Notes: a model not told the origin generated them from the letters alone. A stretch of DNA of 64,000 nucleotides from Arcticibacter tournemirensis (GCF_006716645.1 NZ_VFPL01000002.1:1-64000), one strand, 5' to 3'. Shown: positions 8,546 to 19,059, counted from the first letter of the stretch. Program-made: numbers and translations.

Positions 8546-10267
8546 TTAATTTATTTCTATCACTTTGCCCCGGTTAGAGACCCCGTTTTCATTAAACGCT
8601 TCGATCGAAAAATAATATTTCTGATCAACCGACAAGCTCTTCAGATCTAACATATTATTATCATATGCCATCCACGAATTATATAGTTTATCGGGAGCTA
8701 TTCCCCAAAGAATGTTATATCCCTGCGCATTCGACTGTTTACTCCAGGTTATTACAGCATCACGGCGGTCGGCTTTTCGCTTCACCGAAAAATTGGCGAC
8801 CTTCCCGGGTGCTTTACCCTGGCCTTGTCCAAAAACACGGATGCCCGAAATAGCCAGGTTCGGCGTAGGAACATGGATGTTTTTATACCGTATATACCTT
8901 AGCGTTTGAGGTTCTGCGAGTTCAATATAGTCATTGGGAACGTCTTTATAACTATCTGACCTATCGACAACAGTCTTCCAGCTTTTCCCGTCAGACGATC
9001 CCTCGATCACATACCTGTGATAAAGTCCTCCAACCCTTCCGTACAAATCAGACTTATAATCATGGTAATTTAGCTGGACGGCAAAAACCTTTCCCGGCTT
9101 TTGAAGATCGATTTCAAGCCACTGCTTATCGTCATTTTTTTGCGCTACCCAAAATGTTCTGATACTTTCATCGGTAATGTAGTGAGGCTTAAACTCAGCG
9201 AGGGATGAAGATGCCCTAACTGGTTTTTTATATGACAACAACATCCAGCCTGTAAATTCACCCCCTTTACCAGCAACCGCAGGCGCATAATGGGGATAAT
9301 CGCCAAAGGCGGTATTCGAATACATAAGACCGTCCTGGTCGAAGTAGGCAGGGAACATGCAGAGCCTTCGCTCCCAGTTCACATTTACCGAAACCGACAT
9401 AGAAGCGAAATGCCAGTATCGGTTCGCCGGACCCAAAACGGTACTTCCATGGCCCGCTCCGTTAGCAAATCCGCCAGGCTTATAGAACACCGGATTGTTA
9501 GGTGCGTATTTATAAGGGCCTAGCGGCGAGCGACTCGTATAAACTCCATCGCCATATACATTAAATTCCGTCCCCGGCGCAGCGTACTGCATGTAATATA
9601 TATTATTATGTTTGGTAAGCCATGCACCCTCCATATATCCTTTCAGAACGGTGTCTGCATGATTTTCACCAAAGCGCTCCCAGCCATGTTTGTCCCCGTC
9701 GAGCTTAAACAGTTCTACGGTTTCGCCAACAGGGCGGAAGTTCTTTTCGCGATCAAGCTTCTTTGCTCTTATGGGATATGTATTAGATGAGCCCCAGAAC
9801 ATATAGGCCTGTCCGTCGTCGTCAATAAAGAGGTCCGGATCCTGAAGATCGGTAAGGATATATGGGAGAGGTTTCCAATCGCCTTTTTTGGGATTATCCG
9901 TATAAAGAACGCTCATAGATCCCGAAGGATCGCCGGTAACGTATAAAACCGAATCTTTATAGTTATGAGCAGCAGGAGCATTCGAGCCCTGAAAGTACCA
10001 TTTCTCAGGGCTTATAAAATTCCAGTTTAGAAGATCTGTTGAATGCCAGTATCCCATAGAGCGGGTTACGAACATATAATATTCACCCTTAAATTTCACC
10101 ACAGCAGGGTCTGCCCCCGAGCGGTAAGATATATCTCTGGCAGCGTCGTAAATGGCATACGTATAATCAACATTGAGTGGATTACAGTAGGTGCTCATCT
10201 GAGTAGTCTGCGCACGGCTAAGCGAACTAGAGCAAACAAGCACCCATAAAATAGATAGTACTTTCAT
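8546..10267 (-). CDS. GH43-type glycosidase with discoidin and Fn3 domains
   Basis: The start at 10267 gives 573 residues and places a clean signal peptide (MKVLSILWVLVCSSSLSRAQ) at the N-terminus; an in-frame ATG at 10297 is possible. The five-bladed propeller signature is seen in DPAVVKFKGEYYMFVTRSMG (first catalytic Asp), LQDPDLFIDDDGQAYMFWG and YMEGAWLTKHNNIYYMQYA (catalytic Glu). An F5/8 type C (discoidin) carbohydrate-binding domain follows at about 360-490 (QWLEIDLQKPGKVFAVQLN), then an Fn3 domain at the C-terminus. GH43 enzymes cleave arabinosyl, xylosyl or galactosyl links, so this enzyme probably trims side chains of the target glycan. It sits 21 bp upstream of GH3 in the operon. 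The subfamily is not resolved. Confidence 0.88.
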   Translation of the reverse strand: MKVLSILWVLVCSSSLSRAQTTQMSTYCNPLNVDYTYAIYDAARDISYRSGADPAVVKFKGEYYMFVTRSMGYWHSTDLLNWNFISPEKWYFQGSNAPAAHNYKDSVLYVTGDPSGSMSVLYTDNPKKGDWKPLPYILTDLQDPDLFIDDDGQAYMFWGSSNTYPIRAKKLDREKNFRPVGETVELFKLDGDKHGWERFGENHADTVLKGYMEGAWLTKHNNIYYMQYAAPGTEFNVYGDGVYTSRSPLGPYKYAPNNPVFYKPGGFANGAGHGSTVLGPANRYWHFASMSVSVNVNWERRLCMFPAYFDQDGLMYSNTAFGDYPHYAPAVAGKGGEFTGWMLLSYKKPVRASSSLAEFKPHYITDESIRTFWVAQKNDDKQWLEIDLQKPGKVFAVQLNYHDYKSDLYGRVGGLYHRYVIEGSSDGKSWKTVVDRSDSYKDVPNDYIELAEPQTLRYIRYKNIHVPTPNLAISGIRVFGQGQGKAPGKVANFSVKRKADRRDAVITWSKQSNAQGYNILWGIAPDKLYNSWMAYDNNMLDLKSLSVDQKYYFSIEAFNENGVSNRGKVIEIN

Positions 10268-10311
10268 TGGTTTGCAGATGTTCGTTAATAGTTCCATATC
10301 GTCAGCTCGCT

Positions 10312-11676
10312 TTAATGGTCAAATTCAAAACCTAGCTTCTTAAGTCCGCTTTGCACTTCGGAGCTCGACATAAACAACTTCCAGAGCAAACCCGACCGTC
10401 CATTCTCAATCATCACCACTTCTGGTCCCTGATCAATTGCCAGATATCGTTGCGGATACCAGTTGTCTGTTTCGCTATACGCATCATAAAAACCATACTT
10501 TCCGAATATCTTATCACCAAGATCTTCATAAAGGTGACGTATTACCTGCATGGAATATTCAGGCGTATAGGGATATGAGGACAATGCCGCTGTCGGCGAA
10601 ATAACTCCCCGGTCATCACCAGGCTGATGCCCTGCATAACCATCTACTGAATAACTTGAAGTCATGCCCCATGCATTTTCTCCATAGCCTTTGAATCCTT
10701 TCGGATTCTTTATAGCATACTCGCGATTAATCAGCGTATGGTTTTTATTCAGCAGCCAATAATCGGCGTAACGATCCCTTAGTCCCTTCGGATTTAAGCC
10801 GAGGTAAGAGTAGTGCGCCCAGAAAAGAGGGCCCACGCTGCCCGGAGCGCCGTTATGCGACAGAACGACCTTATACCCAAACTGCTCTGCATCCGACTTA
10901 ATGGCACCGTTCTTAGCCCAGCCCTGATGATACACTTCAGCCGGTACTCCGTGAGTGGGTGAAGATGCCGCGAGCACGTACATTATCAGGCACTCATTAT
11001 AACCAGTTACCGGGAAGTTCATTTCCCAATTATATTGGGGGCTCCAGTGCCAGTACAGAACATTCTGATTACCCTTACGATACCAGTTCCAGTCTATTCC
11101 TTTCCAAAGCATATCAGCCTTTTCAGCCAGTTTCCGTTCCTGTTCATTTCCATCTTTAAAATACTGTCTGACACAAATCAGGCTCTGAGCCATGAATGCA
11201 GTTTCCACCAGATCACCGCCGTTATCCTTTTTACCGAAAGGCTTCACTTTCCCGGTCGGACCGTGTAGCCAGTGAGGCCAGGCACCATGGAAACGATCGG
11301 CTTTCTCCAAATAATTAACAATCCTGGACAATCTTTCAGCACCCTGATCACGCGTTATGAATTTACGCTCGATACCAACAAGAATAGCCATAACGCCAAA
11401 ACCTCCGCCGCCGATCGTCACCACATCCTGATCATTTTCAGGATAATCTCCGTCTATATGAATACGTTCCCTGGCCAGCCCCGATACCGGCTCTGCCCCA
11501 TCCCAGAAATAATTGAATGTTTGCTTTTGAACCAGGGTGAGAAGAGAGTCGTCAGAAATAGAATCTTTAGGCGCAGCTTCAGAAGAGGCAGGGCGCTTAT
11601 TCTCCCCGCATGCGTTAAATACAAAGAAAAAAGCCAGGAATAATATGCCAAAGTGTGTATTTTTCATCTTATTCAT
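10312..11676 (-). CDS. Glucoamylase-like (GH144-type) lipoprotein
   Basis: This 454-residue protein has a lipobox (VFNACGEN) after an N-terminal hydrophobic stretch, so it is a lipoprotein. The (alpha/alpha)6-barrel glycoamylase-like domain (PF10091) fills residues 40-450. Typical segments are LVQKQTFNYFWDGAEPVSGL, GGGGFGVMAILVGIERKF, the acidic DNGGDLVETAFMAQSL, YWHWSPQYNWEMNFPVTGYN and AIDQGPEVVMIENGRSGLLW. GH144 members with this domain are endo-beta-1,2-glucanases (the Chitinophaga pinensis enzyme is the type example), although the domain name recalls glucoamylase. It is a paralogue of the protein encoded just upstream, which ends 4 bp before this start. The specific substrate is inferred. 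Confidence 0.88.
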   Translation of the reverse strand: MNKMKNTHFGILFLAFFFVFNACGENKRPASSEAAPKDSISDDSLLTLVQKQTFNYFWDGAEPVSGLARERIHIDGDYPENDQDVVTIGGGGFGVMAILVGIERKFITRDQGAERLSRIVNYLEKADRFHGAWPHWLHGPTGKVKPFGKKDNGGDLVETAFMAQSLICVRQYFKDGNEQERKLAEKADMLWKGIDWNWYRKGNQNVLYWHWSPQYNWEMNFPVTGYNECLIMYVLAASSPTHGVPAEVYHQGWAKNGAIKSDAEQFGYKVVLSHNGAPGSVGPLFWAHYSYLGLNPKGLRDRYADYWLLNKNHTLINREYAIKNPKGFKGYGENAWGMTSSYSVDGYAGHQPGDDRGVISPTAALSSYPYTPEYSMQVIRHLYEDLGDKIFGKYGFYDAYSETDNWYPQRYLAIDQGPEVVMIENGRSGLLWKLFMSSSEVQSGLKKLGFEFDH

Positions 11677-11680
11677 TTAT

Positions 11681-13333
11681 TTACAATCGTGGACTGCTAA
11701 AGCCCAATGTTCGCATCCCCGTTTTTACTTCCGGACAACTCATAAACAGGTTCCAGAGCAAACCACTCCGGTAATTCTCTATCATTACTATAATAGGCCC
11801 CTGATCTATGGCAAGGAAAGAACTTGCAAACCACGGTTCGTGTAAAGAAAAAGCATCAACAAACCCATATTCTTTCCAGACCTTGTCGCCCAACTTATAA
11901 TAGAAGAACTTCAAAGCCTTCATCGATTCTTCTGGAGTATAAGGAAATGATGAAAGTGCTGCAGTTGGAGAAATAACACCGTTGTCGTTAGTTGGCTCAT
12001 GAGCCTTATAGCCGTTAATATCATCACTCGCGGTAAGTCCCCAACAGTCAGGTCCATATCCGTAGAATCCCTTCGGATTAGATTTACAATACTGGTAATT
12101 TATTTGTGCGTGAGCTTTGTTTTGTGTTTCGTAGTTGGCATAAGTATCACTCAGTCCCAAAGGATTTATCCCCATAAAAGAGTAGTGTGAAAAAAAGAGA
12201 GGTCCACCCATCGCCGGCCCTAAGGGTAATTGAACACCGAAATAGGTATTCCCGTTCCTAAAGCTGCTGTTATTCGCCCACCCATTCTCGTATACTGACT
12301 TAGGAATAGCATGTGAAGAGGATGATGCAGCGAGCACATAGGTGATCAGTGCTTCATTCCAGCCTCTCACGGGAAGGTTCATATCCCAGTTGTAGTCGGG
12401 GCTCCAATGCCAGTACAATGCATTACCATTATCTTTTCTGAACCAGCTCCATTCAACTGCATTCCAAAGGTTATTAATATCATTTCGCAAATCTGCCTCT
12501 TGTCCCGCTCCATTAAAATACTGTCTAGCTGTAAGTAATCCTTGCATCAGCAAAGATGTTTCCACTAAATCAGCCCCATTATCTTTCGTACTAAAAGGCT
12601 GAACCGCGCCAGTGTTTCCGTTTAACCAATGAGGAAACGCACCATGAAAGCGTTGAGCTTTATTTTTAAGAAATGTCGTTATCTTCTGGATCCGCGCTAG
12701 CCCTTCTTCCCTGGTAACAAACCCGCGATGAATAGCTGTGATGATAGCCATTACTCCAAAACCAGTACCCCCTGTAGTTACAATGTCTCCGGAGGAATCG
12801 CGCTCTCGCGCCATACCACTAACAGGATGCCCGAAATCCCAGAAATATTTAAAGGTTTGCCGTTGAACGAGAGTTAAAAGCTCTTCATCTGAAATACGGG
12901 GAAACTTATCGGCAGGATCGAGAGATGTAACAAGAGTCAAAGTAAACGGGGTTCGTAGCCGCCCTCCTGCTTCTGACATTAGCTTATCGCCAGCTTCTAT
13001 AGTGTATTTGCTAAAAGAAAACAAAGACTTTGCTGCTTTCAACACTACAATCCTATTGCCTTCTTCCAACGAATAATCGACCTCTATAAGCTTTCCTTGA
13101 TTATCTTTGAAAACGATACCACTCGAAAGTGATCCCTTAGCTAAAGGAGCTGAAAATGCCAAACGTATAACCGGAGATCCGGTAAGATTTGAATAGTTAA
13201 AGCCGTTTGACGCACCATTTACACTAATGGCAGTATAATTAAAATCTTCCGCATACTGCTCTACCTCCTTGTCCTTTTTGCAGGATACAAAAATCAAAAA
13301 AACAAGAAAGAAAATTATAACCGGCTTATTCAT
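11681..13333 (-). CDS. Glucoamylase-like (GH144-type) lipoprotein with N-terminal Ig-like domain
   Basis: This 550-residue protein has a lipobox (IFVSCKKD) with charged residues after the Cys, which in Bacteroidota can mark surface export. An Ig-like (Big_5-type) domain covers about residues 30-140 (PVIRLAFSAPLAKGSLSSGI). The catalytic (alpha/alpha)6 domain follows, with LVQRQTFKYFWDFGHPVSGM, GGTGFGVMAIITAIHRGF, DNGADLVETSLLMQGL, YWHWSPDYNWDMNLPVRGWN and AIDQGPIIVMIENYRSGLLW. These match the downstream paralogue nearly motif for motif. The pair probably arose by duplication and may act on long and short chains of the same glucan, one at the surface and one elsewhere. It follows the LamG gene by 53 bp. 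Confidence 0.88.
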   Translation of the reverse strand: MNKPVIIFFLVFLIFVSCKKDKEVEQYAEDFNYTAISVNGASNGFNYSNLTGSPVIRLAFSAPLAKGSLSSGIVFKDNQGKLIEVDYSLEEGNRIVVLKAAKSLFSFSKYTIEAGDKLMSEAGGRLRTPFTLTLVTSLDPADKFPRISDEELLTLVQRQTFKYFWDFGHPVSGMARERDSSGDIVTTGGTGFGVMAIITAIHRGFVTREEGLARIQKITTFLKNKAQRFHGAFPHWLNGNTGAVQPFSTKDNGADLVETSLLMQGLLTARQYFNGAGQEADLRNDINNLWNAVEWSWFRKDNGNALYWHWSPDYNWDMNLPVRGWNEALITYVLAASSSSHAIPKSVYENGWANNSSFRNGNTYFGVQLPLGPAMGGPLFFSHYSFMGINPLGLSDTYANYETQNKAHAQINYQYCKSNPKGFYGYGPDCWGLTASDDINGYKAHEPTNDNGVISPTAALSSFPYTPEESMKALKFFYYKLGDKVWKEYGFVDAFSLHEPWFASSFLAIDQGPIIVMIENYRSGLLWNLFMSCPEVKTGMRTLGFSSPRL

Positions 13334-13386
13334 CGAACAGAAGGGAATGATCGAGCAGACCAGATTACCGGTCTGCTCGAATTGAA

Positions 13387-14226
13387 CTATTGTTTTGTTG
13401 TGTACAAGGTGCTAATCTCGGCATCCGACAGAGCTCTGGTATAGACACGGAACTGGTCTAAGGCGCCTGTGTAGCGAAGCATCCAGCTGTCCGCAGTATT
13501 GTTAGGGATTCCTATATGCTGTTGATATCCTCCTATCACAAACTTGGAAGCTGTTTTAAACTGCAATGGGCCAAGAGGATTCTGTCCGTTTTTCCTATCT
13601 GTCACGCTGGCTGGCAAAGCAAGTTTTGTACCATCCAGATATGCAGCGAATCTAGATGTAGCCGCATCATACGAGAAAGCTAGATGCCTCCATCTTCCAT
13701 ACATATCAGGCAGACGATTCACACCATTGTTTCCGTTAAACTCAACCCAATTTCCTGCAAAATTGAATTTTACGAGCATAGAGTTATCAGTCGTACTGTT
13801 ATTGCCTTCGATCATTAGAAATAAGTTACCCCAGAAATCCCCGGTATTAGGCATCATAAACACACTCTGAGCACCGCCTGTATGCTTCTCTGTTTTAATC
13901 CAAAGAGACACGGTAAAACTGGTCATTGTGGCCATTTTGAGAGCGGAGGGATATTGCAATAAAGCGTTTGTAGCACCCTTGTATGCTTTTCCTCTTACAC
14001 CATCTACATATGTAACATTGTTAGCCGATCCTTTTTGATATTGCGCACTGTCAAGAACCGAGCTTTCGAAAGGAAGGTATATCTGAAGCGGCGCGTTCAT
14101 TCTCGCCGTATCATCAGGGATAATATTCATTTCCGGGCGCTCCATTTTCTGGCAGGAAGTTATACCAGAAATTATAATGGAAGACAACAAAAGCCCCGCA
14201 GTATATTTAGCTATTAAATTTTTCAT
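13387..14226 (-). CDS. LamG/concanavalin A-like lectin-fold lipoprotein
   Basis: This 279-residue protein has a lipobox ending at Cys25 (GITSCQKME). One LamG-like jelly roll covers about residues 65-279. It shows the typical MTSFTVSLWIKTEKHTGG strand, WRHLAFSYDAATSRFAAYLD and the closing LDQFRVYTRALSDAEISTLY. No catalytic residues of GH16-type enzymes are seen, so binding is more likely than hydrolysis. Placed right after susD, it fits the position of a surface glycan-binding protein (SusE/F-like), which would hold polysaccharide for the SusCD importer. The role is inferred from position and fold. Confidence 0.82.
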   Translation of the reverse strand: MKNLIAKYTAGLLLSSIIISGITSCQKMERPEMNIIPDDTARMNAPLQIYLPFESSVLDSAQYQKGSANNVTYVDGVRGKAYKGATNALLQYPSALKMATMTSFTVSLWIKTEKHTGGAQSVFMMPNTGDFWGNLFLMIEGNNSTTDNSMLVKFNFAGNWVEFNGNNGVNRLPDMYGRWRHLAFSYDAATSRFAAYLDGTKLALPASVTDRKNGQNPLGPLQFKTASKFVIGGYQQHIGIPNNTADSWMLRYTGALDQFRVYTRALSDAEISTLYTTKQ

Positions 14227-14295
14227 TTTATTCTAACTTTGAGAGAACGGACAATTAAAGCTGCCCGTCTCTGATTTTTCCGGATACGTCTTTCA

Positions 14296-15786
14296 CTAAT
14301 AATTAGGATTCTGTTTCAATACACCTCCCGAACGGTCAATTTCTGGTTGCGGTATGGGGAGAAATCTATTCCTTTCCTGATAGCCCGTTTTTCCTGCGGC
14401 GTGCATGGTTTCTATATCTATTCCCCAACGGACAAGATCGAAAAAGCGTTCATTTTCCATTCCGAGCTCAACCTGACGCTCGTGGCGTATCGCATTTCGT
14501 AATTCCACCTGGTTGGTAGTTGTAACTCTCGGAAGAATAGCGCTATTCGCTCCCCGGGCGCGCGCCCTAACCAATTCAAGATAATTCAAAGCCGTCTGCT
14601 GATCGCCTGTTTCGTTGGCCGCTTCTGCCGCCATCAGGACCACATCAGCATATCTTATGATTCTCAGATTGAACCATTCGCCGAAACGACTGCCGGTCTG
14701 AGCTCTGATTGCAGGATCGGTATATACCTTTTTATTCCAGTATTCTCGCGCCAGCCCAGTTGGAATTGTTTCTCTGTAATTCGTAGTTGTACCTGCAAAG
14801 AGAATGGTTGCTTCCTTCCGGGGATCGTTCGCTTCATATGCATCTATTAACCGTGTATTAGGAACATTCCATCCCCAGCCAAGATCCATCGCACCCGAAC
14901 CACGCACTCCTTGTCGGCCCGCCCAGGTGATACCGAAGTCCTTTACATTTTGATTATAAAGTGCTTGAATTTCAAACACCGACTCACTGCTATTTTCTCC
15001 TTTCTCTGTAAAGATTTGATCGTATGGTACACTCAAATCATACTGACCCGAATTTATTACCGATTGTGCAGCAGCCAAAGCTTTCCCCCACTGGCTCCTC
15101 GCTAAAAAAGTCTTGGCCTGTAACGCGTAAGCTGCTCCTTTCGTAAGGCGACCAATATACCGTGATTCCCATTTCAAAGGCAAATTCATTACGGCTGCTT
15201 GTAAATCCGCATCAATAAGAGCGTATATATCAGCTACACTAGACTTTGGTACATTGGCTTGATCCTGAGTATAAATTCTAAAATCGATTTTAGGCACTTC
15301 GCCAAATGCTCTAACCATATTAAAATAAGCCCAGGCTCTTATAAATTTGGCCTCTGCGACGAGAGATAGAGTCTCATCCGTAGTAATTCCTATAGAATCC
15401 GCAGCTGCCATTACTCTGTTAGTAGCTGCAATTGCCTGATAATGATTGGTCCAATAATTATTGATTAACCAGTAGTCTTTGGGATATTGGAAATTATCAA
15501 ATATTGGGCCTGCGCCTGCTTCGTCTCCAACCGATCCACCTAAACTTGCATCGTCAGAACGGATATTATGAATAGCAGCATAAGGCAATCCGCTCGTTCC
15601 TTCACTTCGTAAAGAAGCGTAAGCTGCGAAAACTAGTCCCTCAAGAGAACCGGGGGGAAGATCGTCTTCTGTGAGCCGGCCTTTTGGCTCCCCATCCAGC
15701 CAGTCTGTACTACAACTAGACAGCATAAACACTGTGGTAATCAGCATTAGTAGCAATCGGCTACTTTTATTATATATCTTGATCAT
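14296..15786 (-). CDS. SusD/RagB surface lipoprotein
   Basis: This 496-residue protein has a lipobox (FMLSSCSTDWLDGEP). The helical SusD N-terminal domain contains four TPR-like repeats (AKFIRAWAYFNMVRAFGEVP, GAAYALQAKTFLARSQWGKA). The C-terminal SusD domain ends with ELRNAIRHERQVELGMENER, FFDLVRWG and FLPIPQPEID, which are highly typical. It forms the lid of the SusC barrel and binds the glycan. It follows susC by 18 bp, and the two are almost certainly translated from one message. Confidence 0.97.
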   Translation of the reverse strand: MIKIYNKSSRLLLMLITTVFMLSSCSTDWLDGEPKGRLTEDDLPPGSLEGLVFAAYASLRSEGTSGLPYAAIHNIRSDDASLGGSVGDEAGAGPIFDNFQYPKDYWLINNYWTNHYQAIAATNRVMAAADSIGITTDETLSLVAEAKFIRAWAYFNMVRAFGEVPKIDFRIYTQDQANVPKSSVADIYALIDADLQAAVMNLPLKWESRYIGRLTKGAAYALQAKTFLARSQWGKALAAAQSVINSGQYDLSVPYDQIFTEKGENSSESVFEIQALYNQNVKDFGITWAGRQGVRGSGAMDLGWGWNVPNTRLIDAYEANDPRKEATILFAGTTTNYRETIPTGLAREYWNKKVYTDPAIRAQTGSRFGEWFNLRIIRYADVVLMAAEAANETGDQQTALNYLELVRARARGANSAILPRVTTTNQVELRNAIRHERQVELGMENERFFDLVRWGIDIETMHAAGKTGYQERNRFLPIPQPEIDRSGGVLKQNPNY

Positions 15787-15804
15787 AACTGATGTTGATT
15801 TTAT

Positions 15805-18800
15805 TTAAAAATTCATATTCACCCCTAAAGTATATATAGCAGGAACGGGATAAGTTCCATTATCCACTCCAAACTCAATAGCACTGCCACCGATTTCAGG
15901 CGTATATCCTGTATTATTAGCAAATGTGAATGGATTCTGGGCGTTCAGGAACACCCTTAAAGACTTAAGTTTTACTTTATCGAGCATCCGCTTATTTAAG
16001 TTATAGCCCAACTGTATGTTTCTCACCCTAAAGAAACTTCCATCTTCAATGAAATATGAAGAAGTGAGTTGGTTATTAGTTCTTGCATCATTTAAGATTG
16101 GCTGCCAGTTGGATGTTCCAATACCATGCCAGCGATCGAGCCTCTGCACTTGATAGTTGAATTGCGCATAGGGCTGTTGGTTCCATCTCCTGAATATTTC
16201 GTTACCGTAAACTCCCATGAAATCTGCACCAAAATCGAAATCTTTGTATTTCAACCCAACAGTAAATCCGTACGTAAAATCAGGTGTTGGATTTCCGATC
16301 ATCGTCCGGTCATCCTCAGATATCATCCCATCGCCATTAACATCTTTGTATTTAATATCCCCTGGAAATACCTCGTTTAAGTTGCTGGGATTAAGCCTTA
16401 CATCCTCATTGCTCTGGTAGATCCCATCGTGCACATACCCGTAAAAATACCCGATAGGATACCCCTCAGTAGTCCGGGATGCTCCTCTTACGATTTGATA
16501 GCCTTTATTCGACAGGCTCTTTACTTTATTATTTAATGTTGTCAGGTTTCCTGACACATTTAATGTCCAGTCGTTAAAGCTCTGACGCCAGGAAGTAACC
16601 AGTTCGATACCATTATTACTTAGCTCGCCTTGATTGGAAAGGCCAGGGAGAGTTCCGAGGAGACCTGGAACCTCTGTCATTATACCTTTAGTAAGCTTAT
16701 TATAGTAGTTCACCTCTAATCCTAAGCGATTAGTAAAGGCATTTAATTCGAAGCCGGTTTCCCACGAATGAACTGTTTCCCAATGAAGGTTTGGATCTGG
16801 AATATAAGCAGGTTCGTATGCCGGAACGACATTCTCTCCGAAAACAGCCGAACTCCCGCTCACTAGTACAGGATACATCGGGTATCTGTCTCTATCCGAG
16901 CCTCCAGTATTCTGATTGCCGAGAACGCCCCAGGAGCCTTTTATTTTCAGATTGTTTATGATATCCTGCGACTTCATAAATTCTTCTTCAGAAACAACCC
17001 ACGCGGCACCTAATGCTCCAAACGATTGCCATGGTTCGCCCAGGACAAAGGCAGAACTTGCATCGCGTCTAAAGGAAGCATTAAAAAGATACTTCTGTTT
17101 GTAATTGTATAACACTCTGCCGAGATAAGAAAGAGTCCTGTTCTCCCAGGCACCACCGCTGTTTGTCGAAGTTGCTGGCGAACCTATGCCGAGATACCAT
17201 TTATCAGGATTATTGGGAATCGGTGCTCCATTTCCTTGGTTCCTGCTGGCACCTAAACCTTCATAGCCGGTGATATATGAAGTAAAACCGGCAGTTGCAG
17301 TCAGATTATGATCACCGAAACTATTTTTATAGGTCAAAATCCAGTCAGATTGAATCTTATTGTAAATATTCTGATCCTGATTAACAGTAGTCAACGTGGT
17401 AAGCTGGTCTGTTTTATTAGCTCCCGGGATCTCAGGATTGTATACGTAGATCAGTGGTGAGTATGATCTGTTATTGTTGAATCCGTAGTCAACAAAGAAC
17501 GACCCTCTAAAATTAAAATGCTTTAAAAAGTCAACTTCTCCAAATACACTTCCGACAGCTCTATACTCTCTCCTGAAGGCGGTATTCTTTCTCAGTTCTA
17601 CATCCACCAACGGATTTCCTACCTGTGCCCGCTGAAATGACGGCATAGTGTGATACAATCCATACTCATCATTGAATGTGGGAGCGATAGGAGCTGCCAA
17701 AACCGCGTTTGCAACGCCTCTTTCATTTGGCAACTCGGATCTATACCCATTGAAAGTGACTCCAACCTTAAAGTTTTCAGTTATACGGAGTTCATCGTTC
17801 AAGCTTAAAGTAATCTTCTTTAATTGCTCATGCTTAATTATTCCCTGCTCTGCTATATACCCCAAACCCATTCTGAACTTATTTCGCTCAGTCGCACCAC
17901 TTACACTGAGGTTATTATTCGTAAATACAGCAGTTTGAAAAATCGCGTCCTGCCAGTCAGTATTAGCCTGCCAATTGGTGTAATTGAATGGAACGCTTCC
18001 CTGATTGGCCAGTTGCTCGTCGTAAAGCATTCGGAATTGTTCAGCATTCGTAACATCTATCTTGTTATTGACATGCTTAACACCTGTATTGGAATTAAAG
18101 TTAAAAGTAAGCTGTCCGCTCTTGGCCTGTTTTGTTGTGATGATAATGACTCCACTCGCTCCCCTTACCCCAAATATGGCCAGGGAGGATGGGTCTTTCA
18201 AAATCTCAAACGATTCAATGTCTGCAGGATTAAGAAAATTGATATTATCATTCAGGATTCCATCTACTACATACAAAGGTTTTGCATTATTAATAGAAAT
18301 AGTTCCCCTTATGCGAACATCTGGTTCGGCACCTGGTCGCCCGGAGTTCGTTATCTGAACCCCTGCTACTCGTCCCTGTAAGTTAGCTACAGGGTTAGTT
18401 GTTGGTCGATCAGCTACATCACTTGCCTTTACAGAAGTAATTGAACCGGTCAGGTCTCGCTTTGTTGCTGTTCCGTATCCAATTACTACCACCTCCTGCA
18501 GCGCCGACGACGACGCCTTCAGTGCTACCTGAATAGATGTGCGATTGGTTATAGGAACTTCCTGTGTCGTGAAACCCACATAGCTGATCACAAGAGTCGC
18601 GGTAGGGGGAGCGCTAATTGTAAATACCCCGGATACGTCAGTTGAGGTTCCGAGATTTGTTCCCTTAATCTTTACGCTCACTCCAATTAGAGCTTCTCCA
18701 TTGGAGGCGTCGGTAACCTTACCCCTGACGGAAGTATTCTGCGCGTATGCACTTCCGAGAAAAAGGAAGAGTACGAGAACAAGACCCGACAGGTTTGTAA

Positions 18801-18813
18801 AAATTTTTCTCAT
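15805..18813 (-). CDS. SusC/RagA TonB-linked outer-membrane transporter
   Basis: This 1,002-residue protein begins with a signal peptide (about 1-24, ending GSAYAQ). A carboxypeptidase-regulatory-like domain follows (GKVTDASNGEALIGVSVKIK), then the TonB-box region (LQEVVVIGYGTATKRDLTGS) and the plug with FGVRGASGVIIITTKQAK. A long 22-strand barrel ends in a terminal aromatic residue (LGVNMNF). Unlike the receptor at the left edge it has no STN domain, so it is not expected to signal through FecR. Control probably comes from the LuxR-type regulator just upstream. It is the first gene of the operon and imports oligosaccharides with SusD. Confidence 0.97.
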   Translation of the reverse strand: MRKIFTNLSGLVLVLFLFLGSAYAQNTSVRGKVTDASNGEALIGVSVKIKGTNLGTSTDVSGVFTISAPPTATLVISYVGFTTQEVPITNRTSIQVALKASSSALQEVVVIGYGTATKRDLTGSITSVKASDVADRPTTNPVANLQGRVAGVQITNSGRPGAEPDVRIRGTISINNAKPLYVVDGILNDNINFLNPADIESFEILKDPSSLAIFGVRGASGVIIITTKQAKSGQLTFNFNSNTGVKHVNNKIDVTNAEQFRMLYDEQLANQGSVPFNYTNWQANTDWQDAIFQTAVFTNNNLSVSGATERNKFRMGLGYIAEQGIIKHEQLKKITLSLNDELRITENFKVGVTFNGYRSELPNERGVANAVLAAPIAPTFNDEYGLYHTMPSFQRAQVGNPLVDVELRKNTAFRREYRAVGSVFGEVDFLKHFNFRGSFFVDYGFNNNRSYSPLIYVYNPEIPGANKTDQLTTLTTVNQDQNIYNKIQSDWILTYKNSFGDHNLTATAGFTSYITGYEGLGASRNQGNGAPIPNNPDKWYLGIGSPATSTNSGGAWENRTLSYLGRVLYNYKQKYLFNASFRRDASSAFVLGEPWQSFGALGAAWVVSEEEFMKSQDIINNLKIKGSWGVLGNQNTGGSDRDRYPMYPVLVSGSSAVFGENVVPAYEPAYIPDPNLHWETVHSWETGFELNAFTNRLGLEVNYYNKLTKGIMTEVPGLLGTLPGLSNQGELSNNGIELVTSWRQSFNDWTLNVSGNLTTLNNKVKSLSNKGYQIVRGASRTTEGYPIGYFYGYVHDGIYQSNEDVRLNPSNLNEVFPGDIKYKDVNGDGMISEDDRTMIGNPTPDFTYGFTVGLKYKDFDFGADFMGVYGNEIFRRWNQQPYAQFNYQVQRLDRWHGIGTSNWQPILNDARTNNQLTSSYFIEDGSFFRVRNIQLGYNLNKRMLDKVKLKSLRVFLNAQNPFTFANNTGYTPEIGGSAIEFGVDNGTYPVPAIYTLGVNMNF

Positions 18814-19059
18814 AATTAATTGAATTAGGTCCTAACTTTATTTGGTTGTCACTATTTAGACACAACAAATTTTGTGTGAAATAGTTGGATTTCCGAAAAA
18901 TTGACTTTCACTTCACTACATCAAATCTGTAAATATTTCGAGGGCCTGAAATGAGGCTTTTTAAACGTTTCTAATTCGTTTTAGCTCATCAGACGCATGC
19001 AATGGTAAAAGTTACTATGAGATAGGAAGATTTACACTATGAGAGGTAATGATGTAGTA

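Noticed and set aside
10312-13333. True glucoamylases (GH15) acting on starch
   Set aside because: The domain is the glycoamylase-like PF10091 type, whose studied members are beta-1,2-glucan enzymes; GH15 motifs and starch-locus partners such as GH13 or GH97 are absent.
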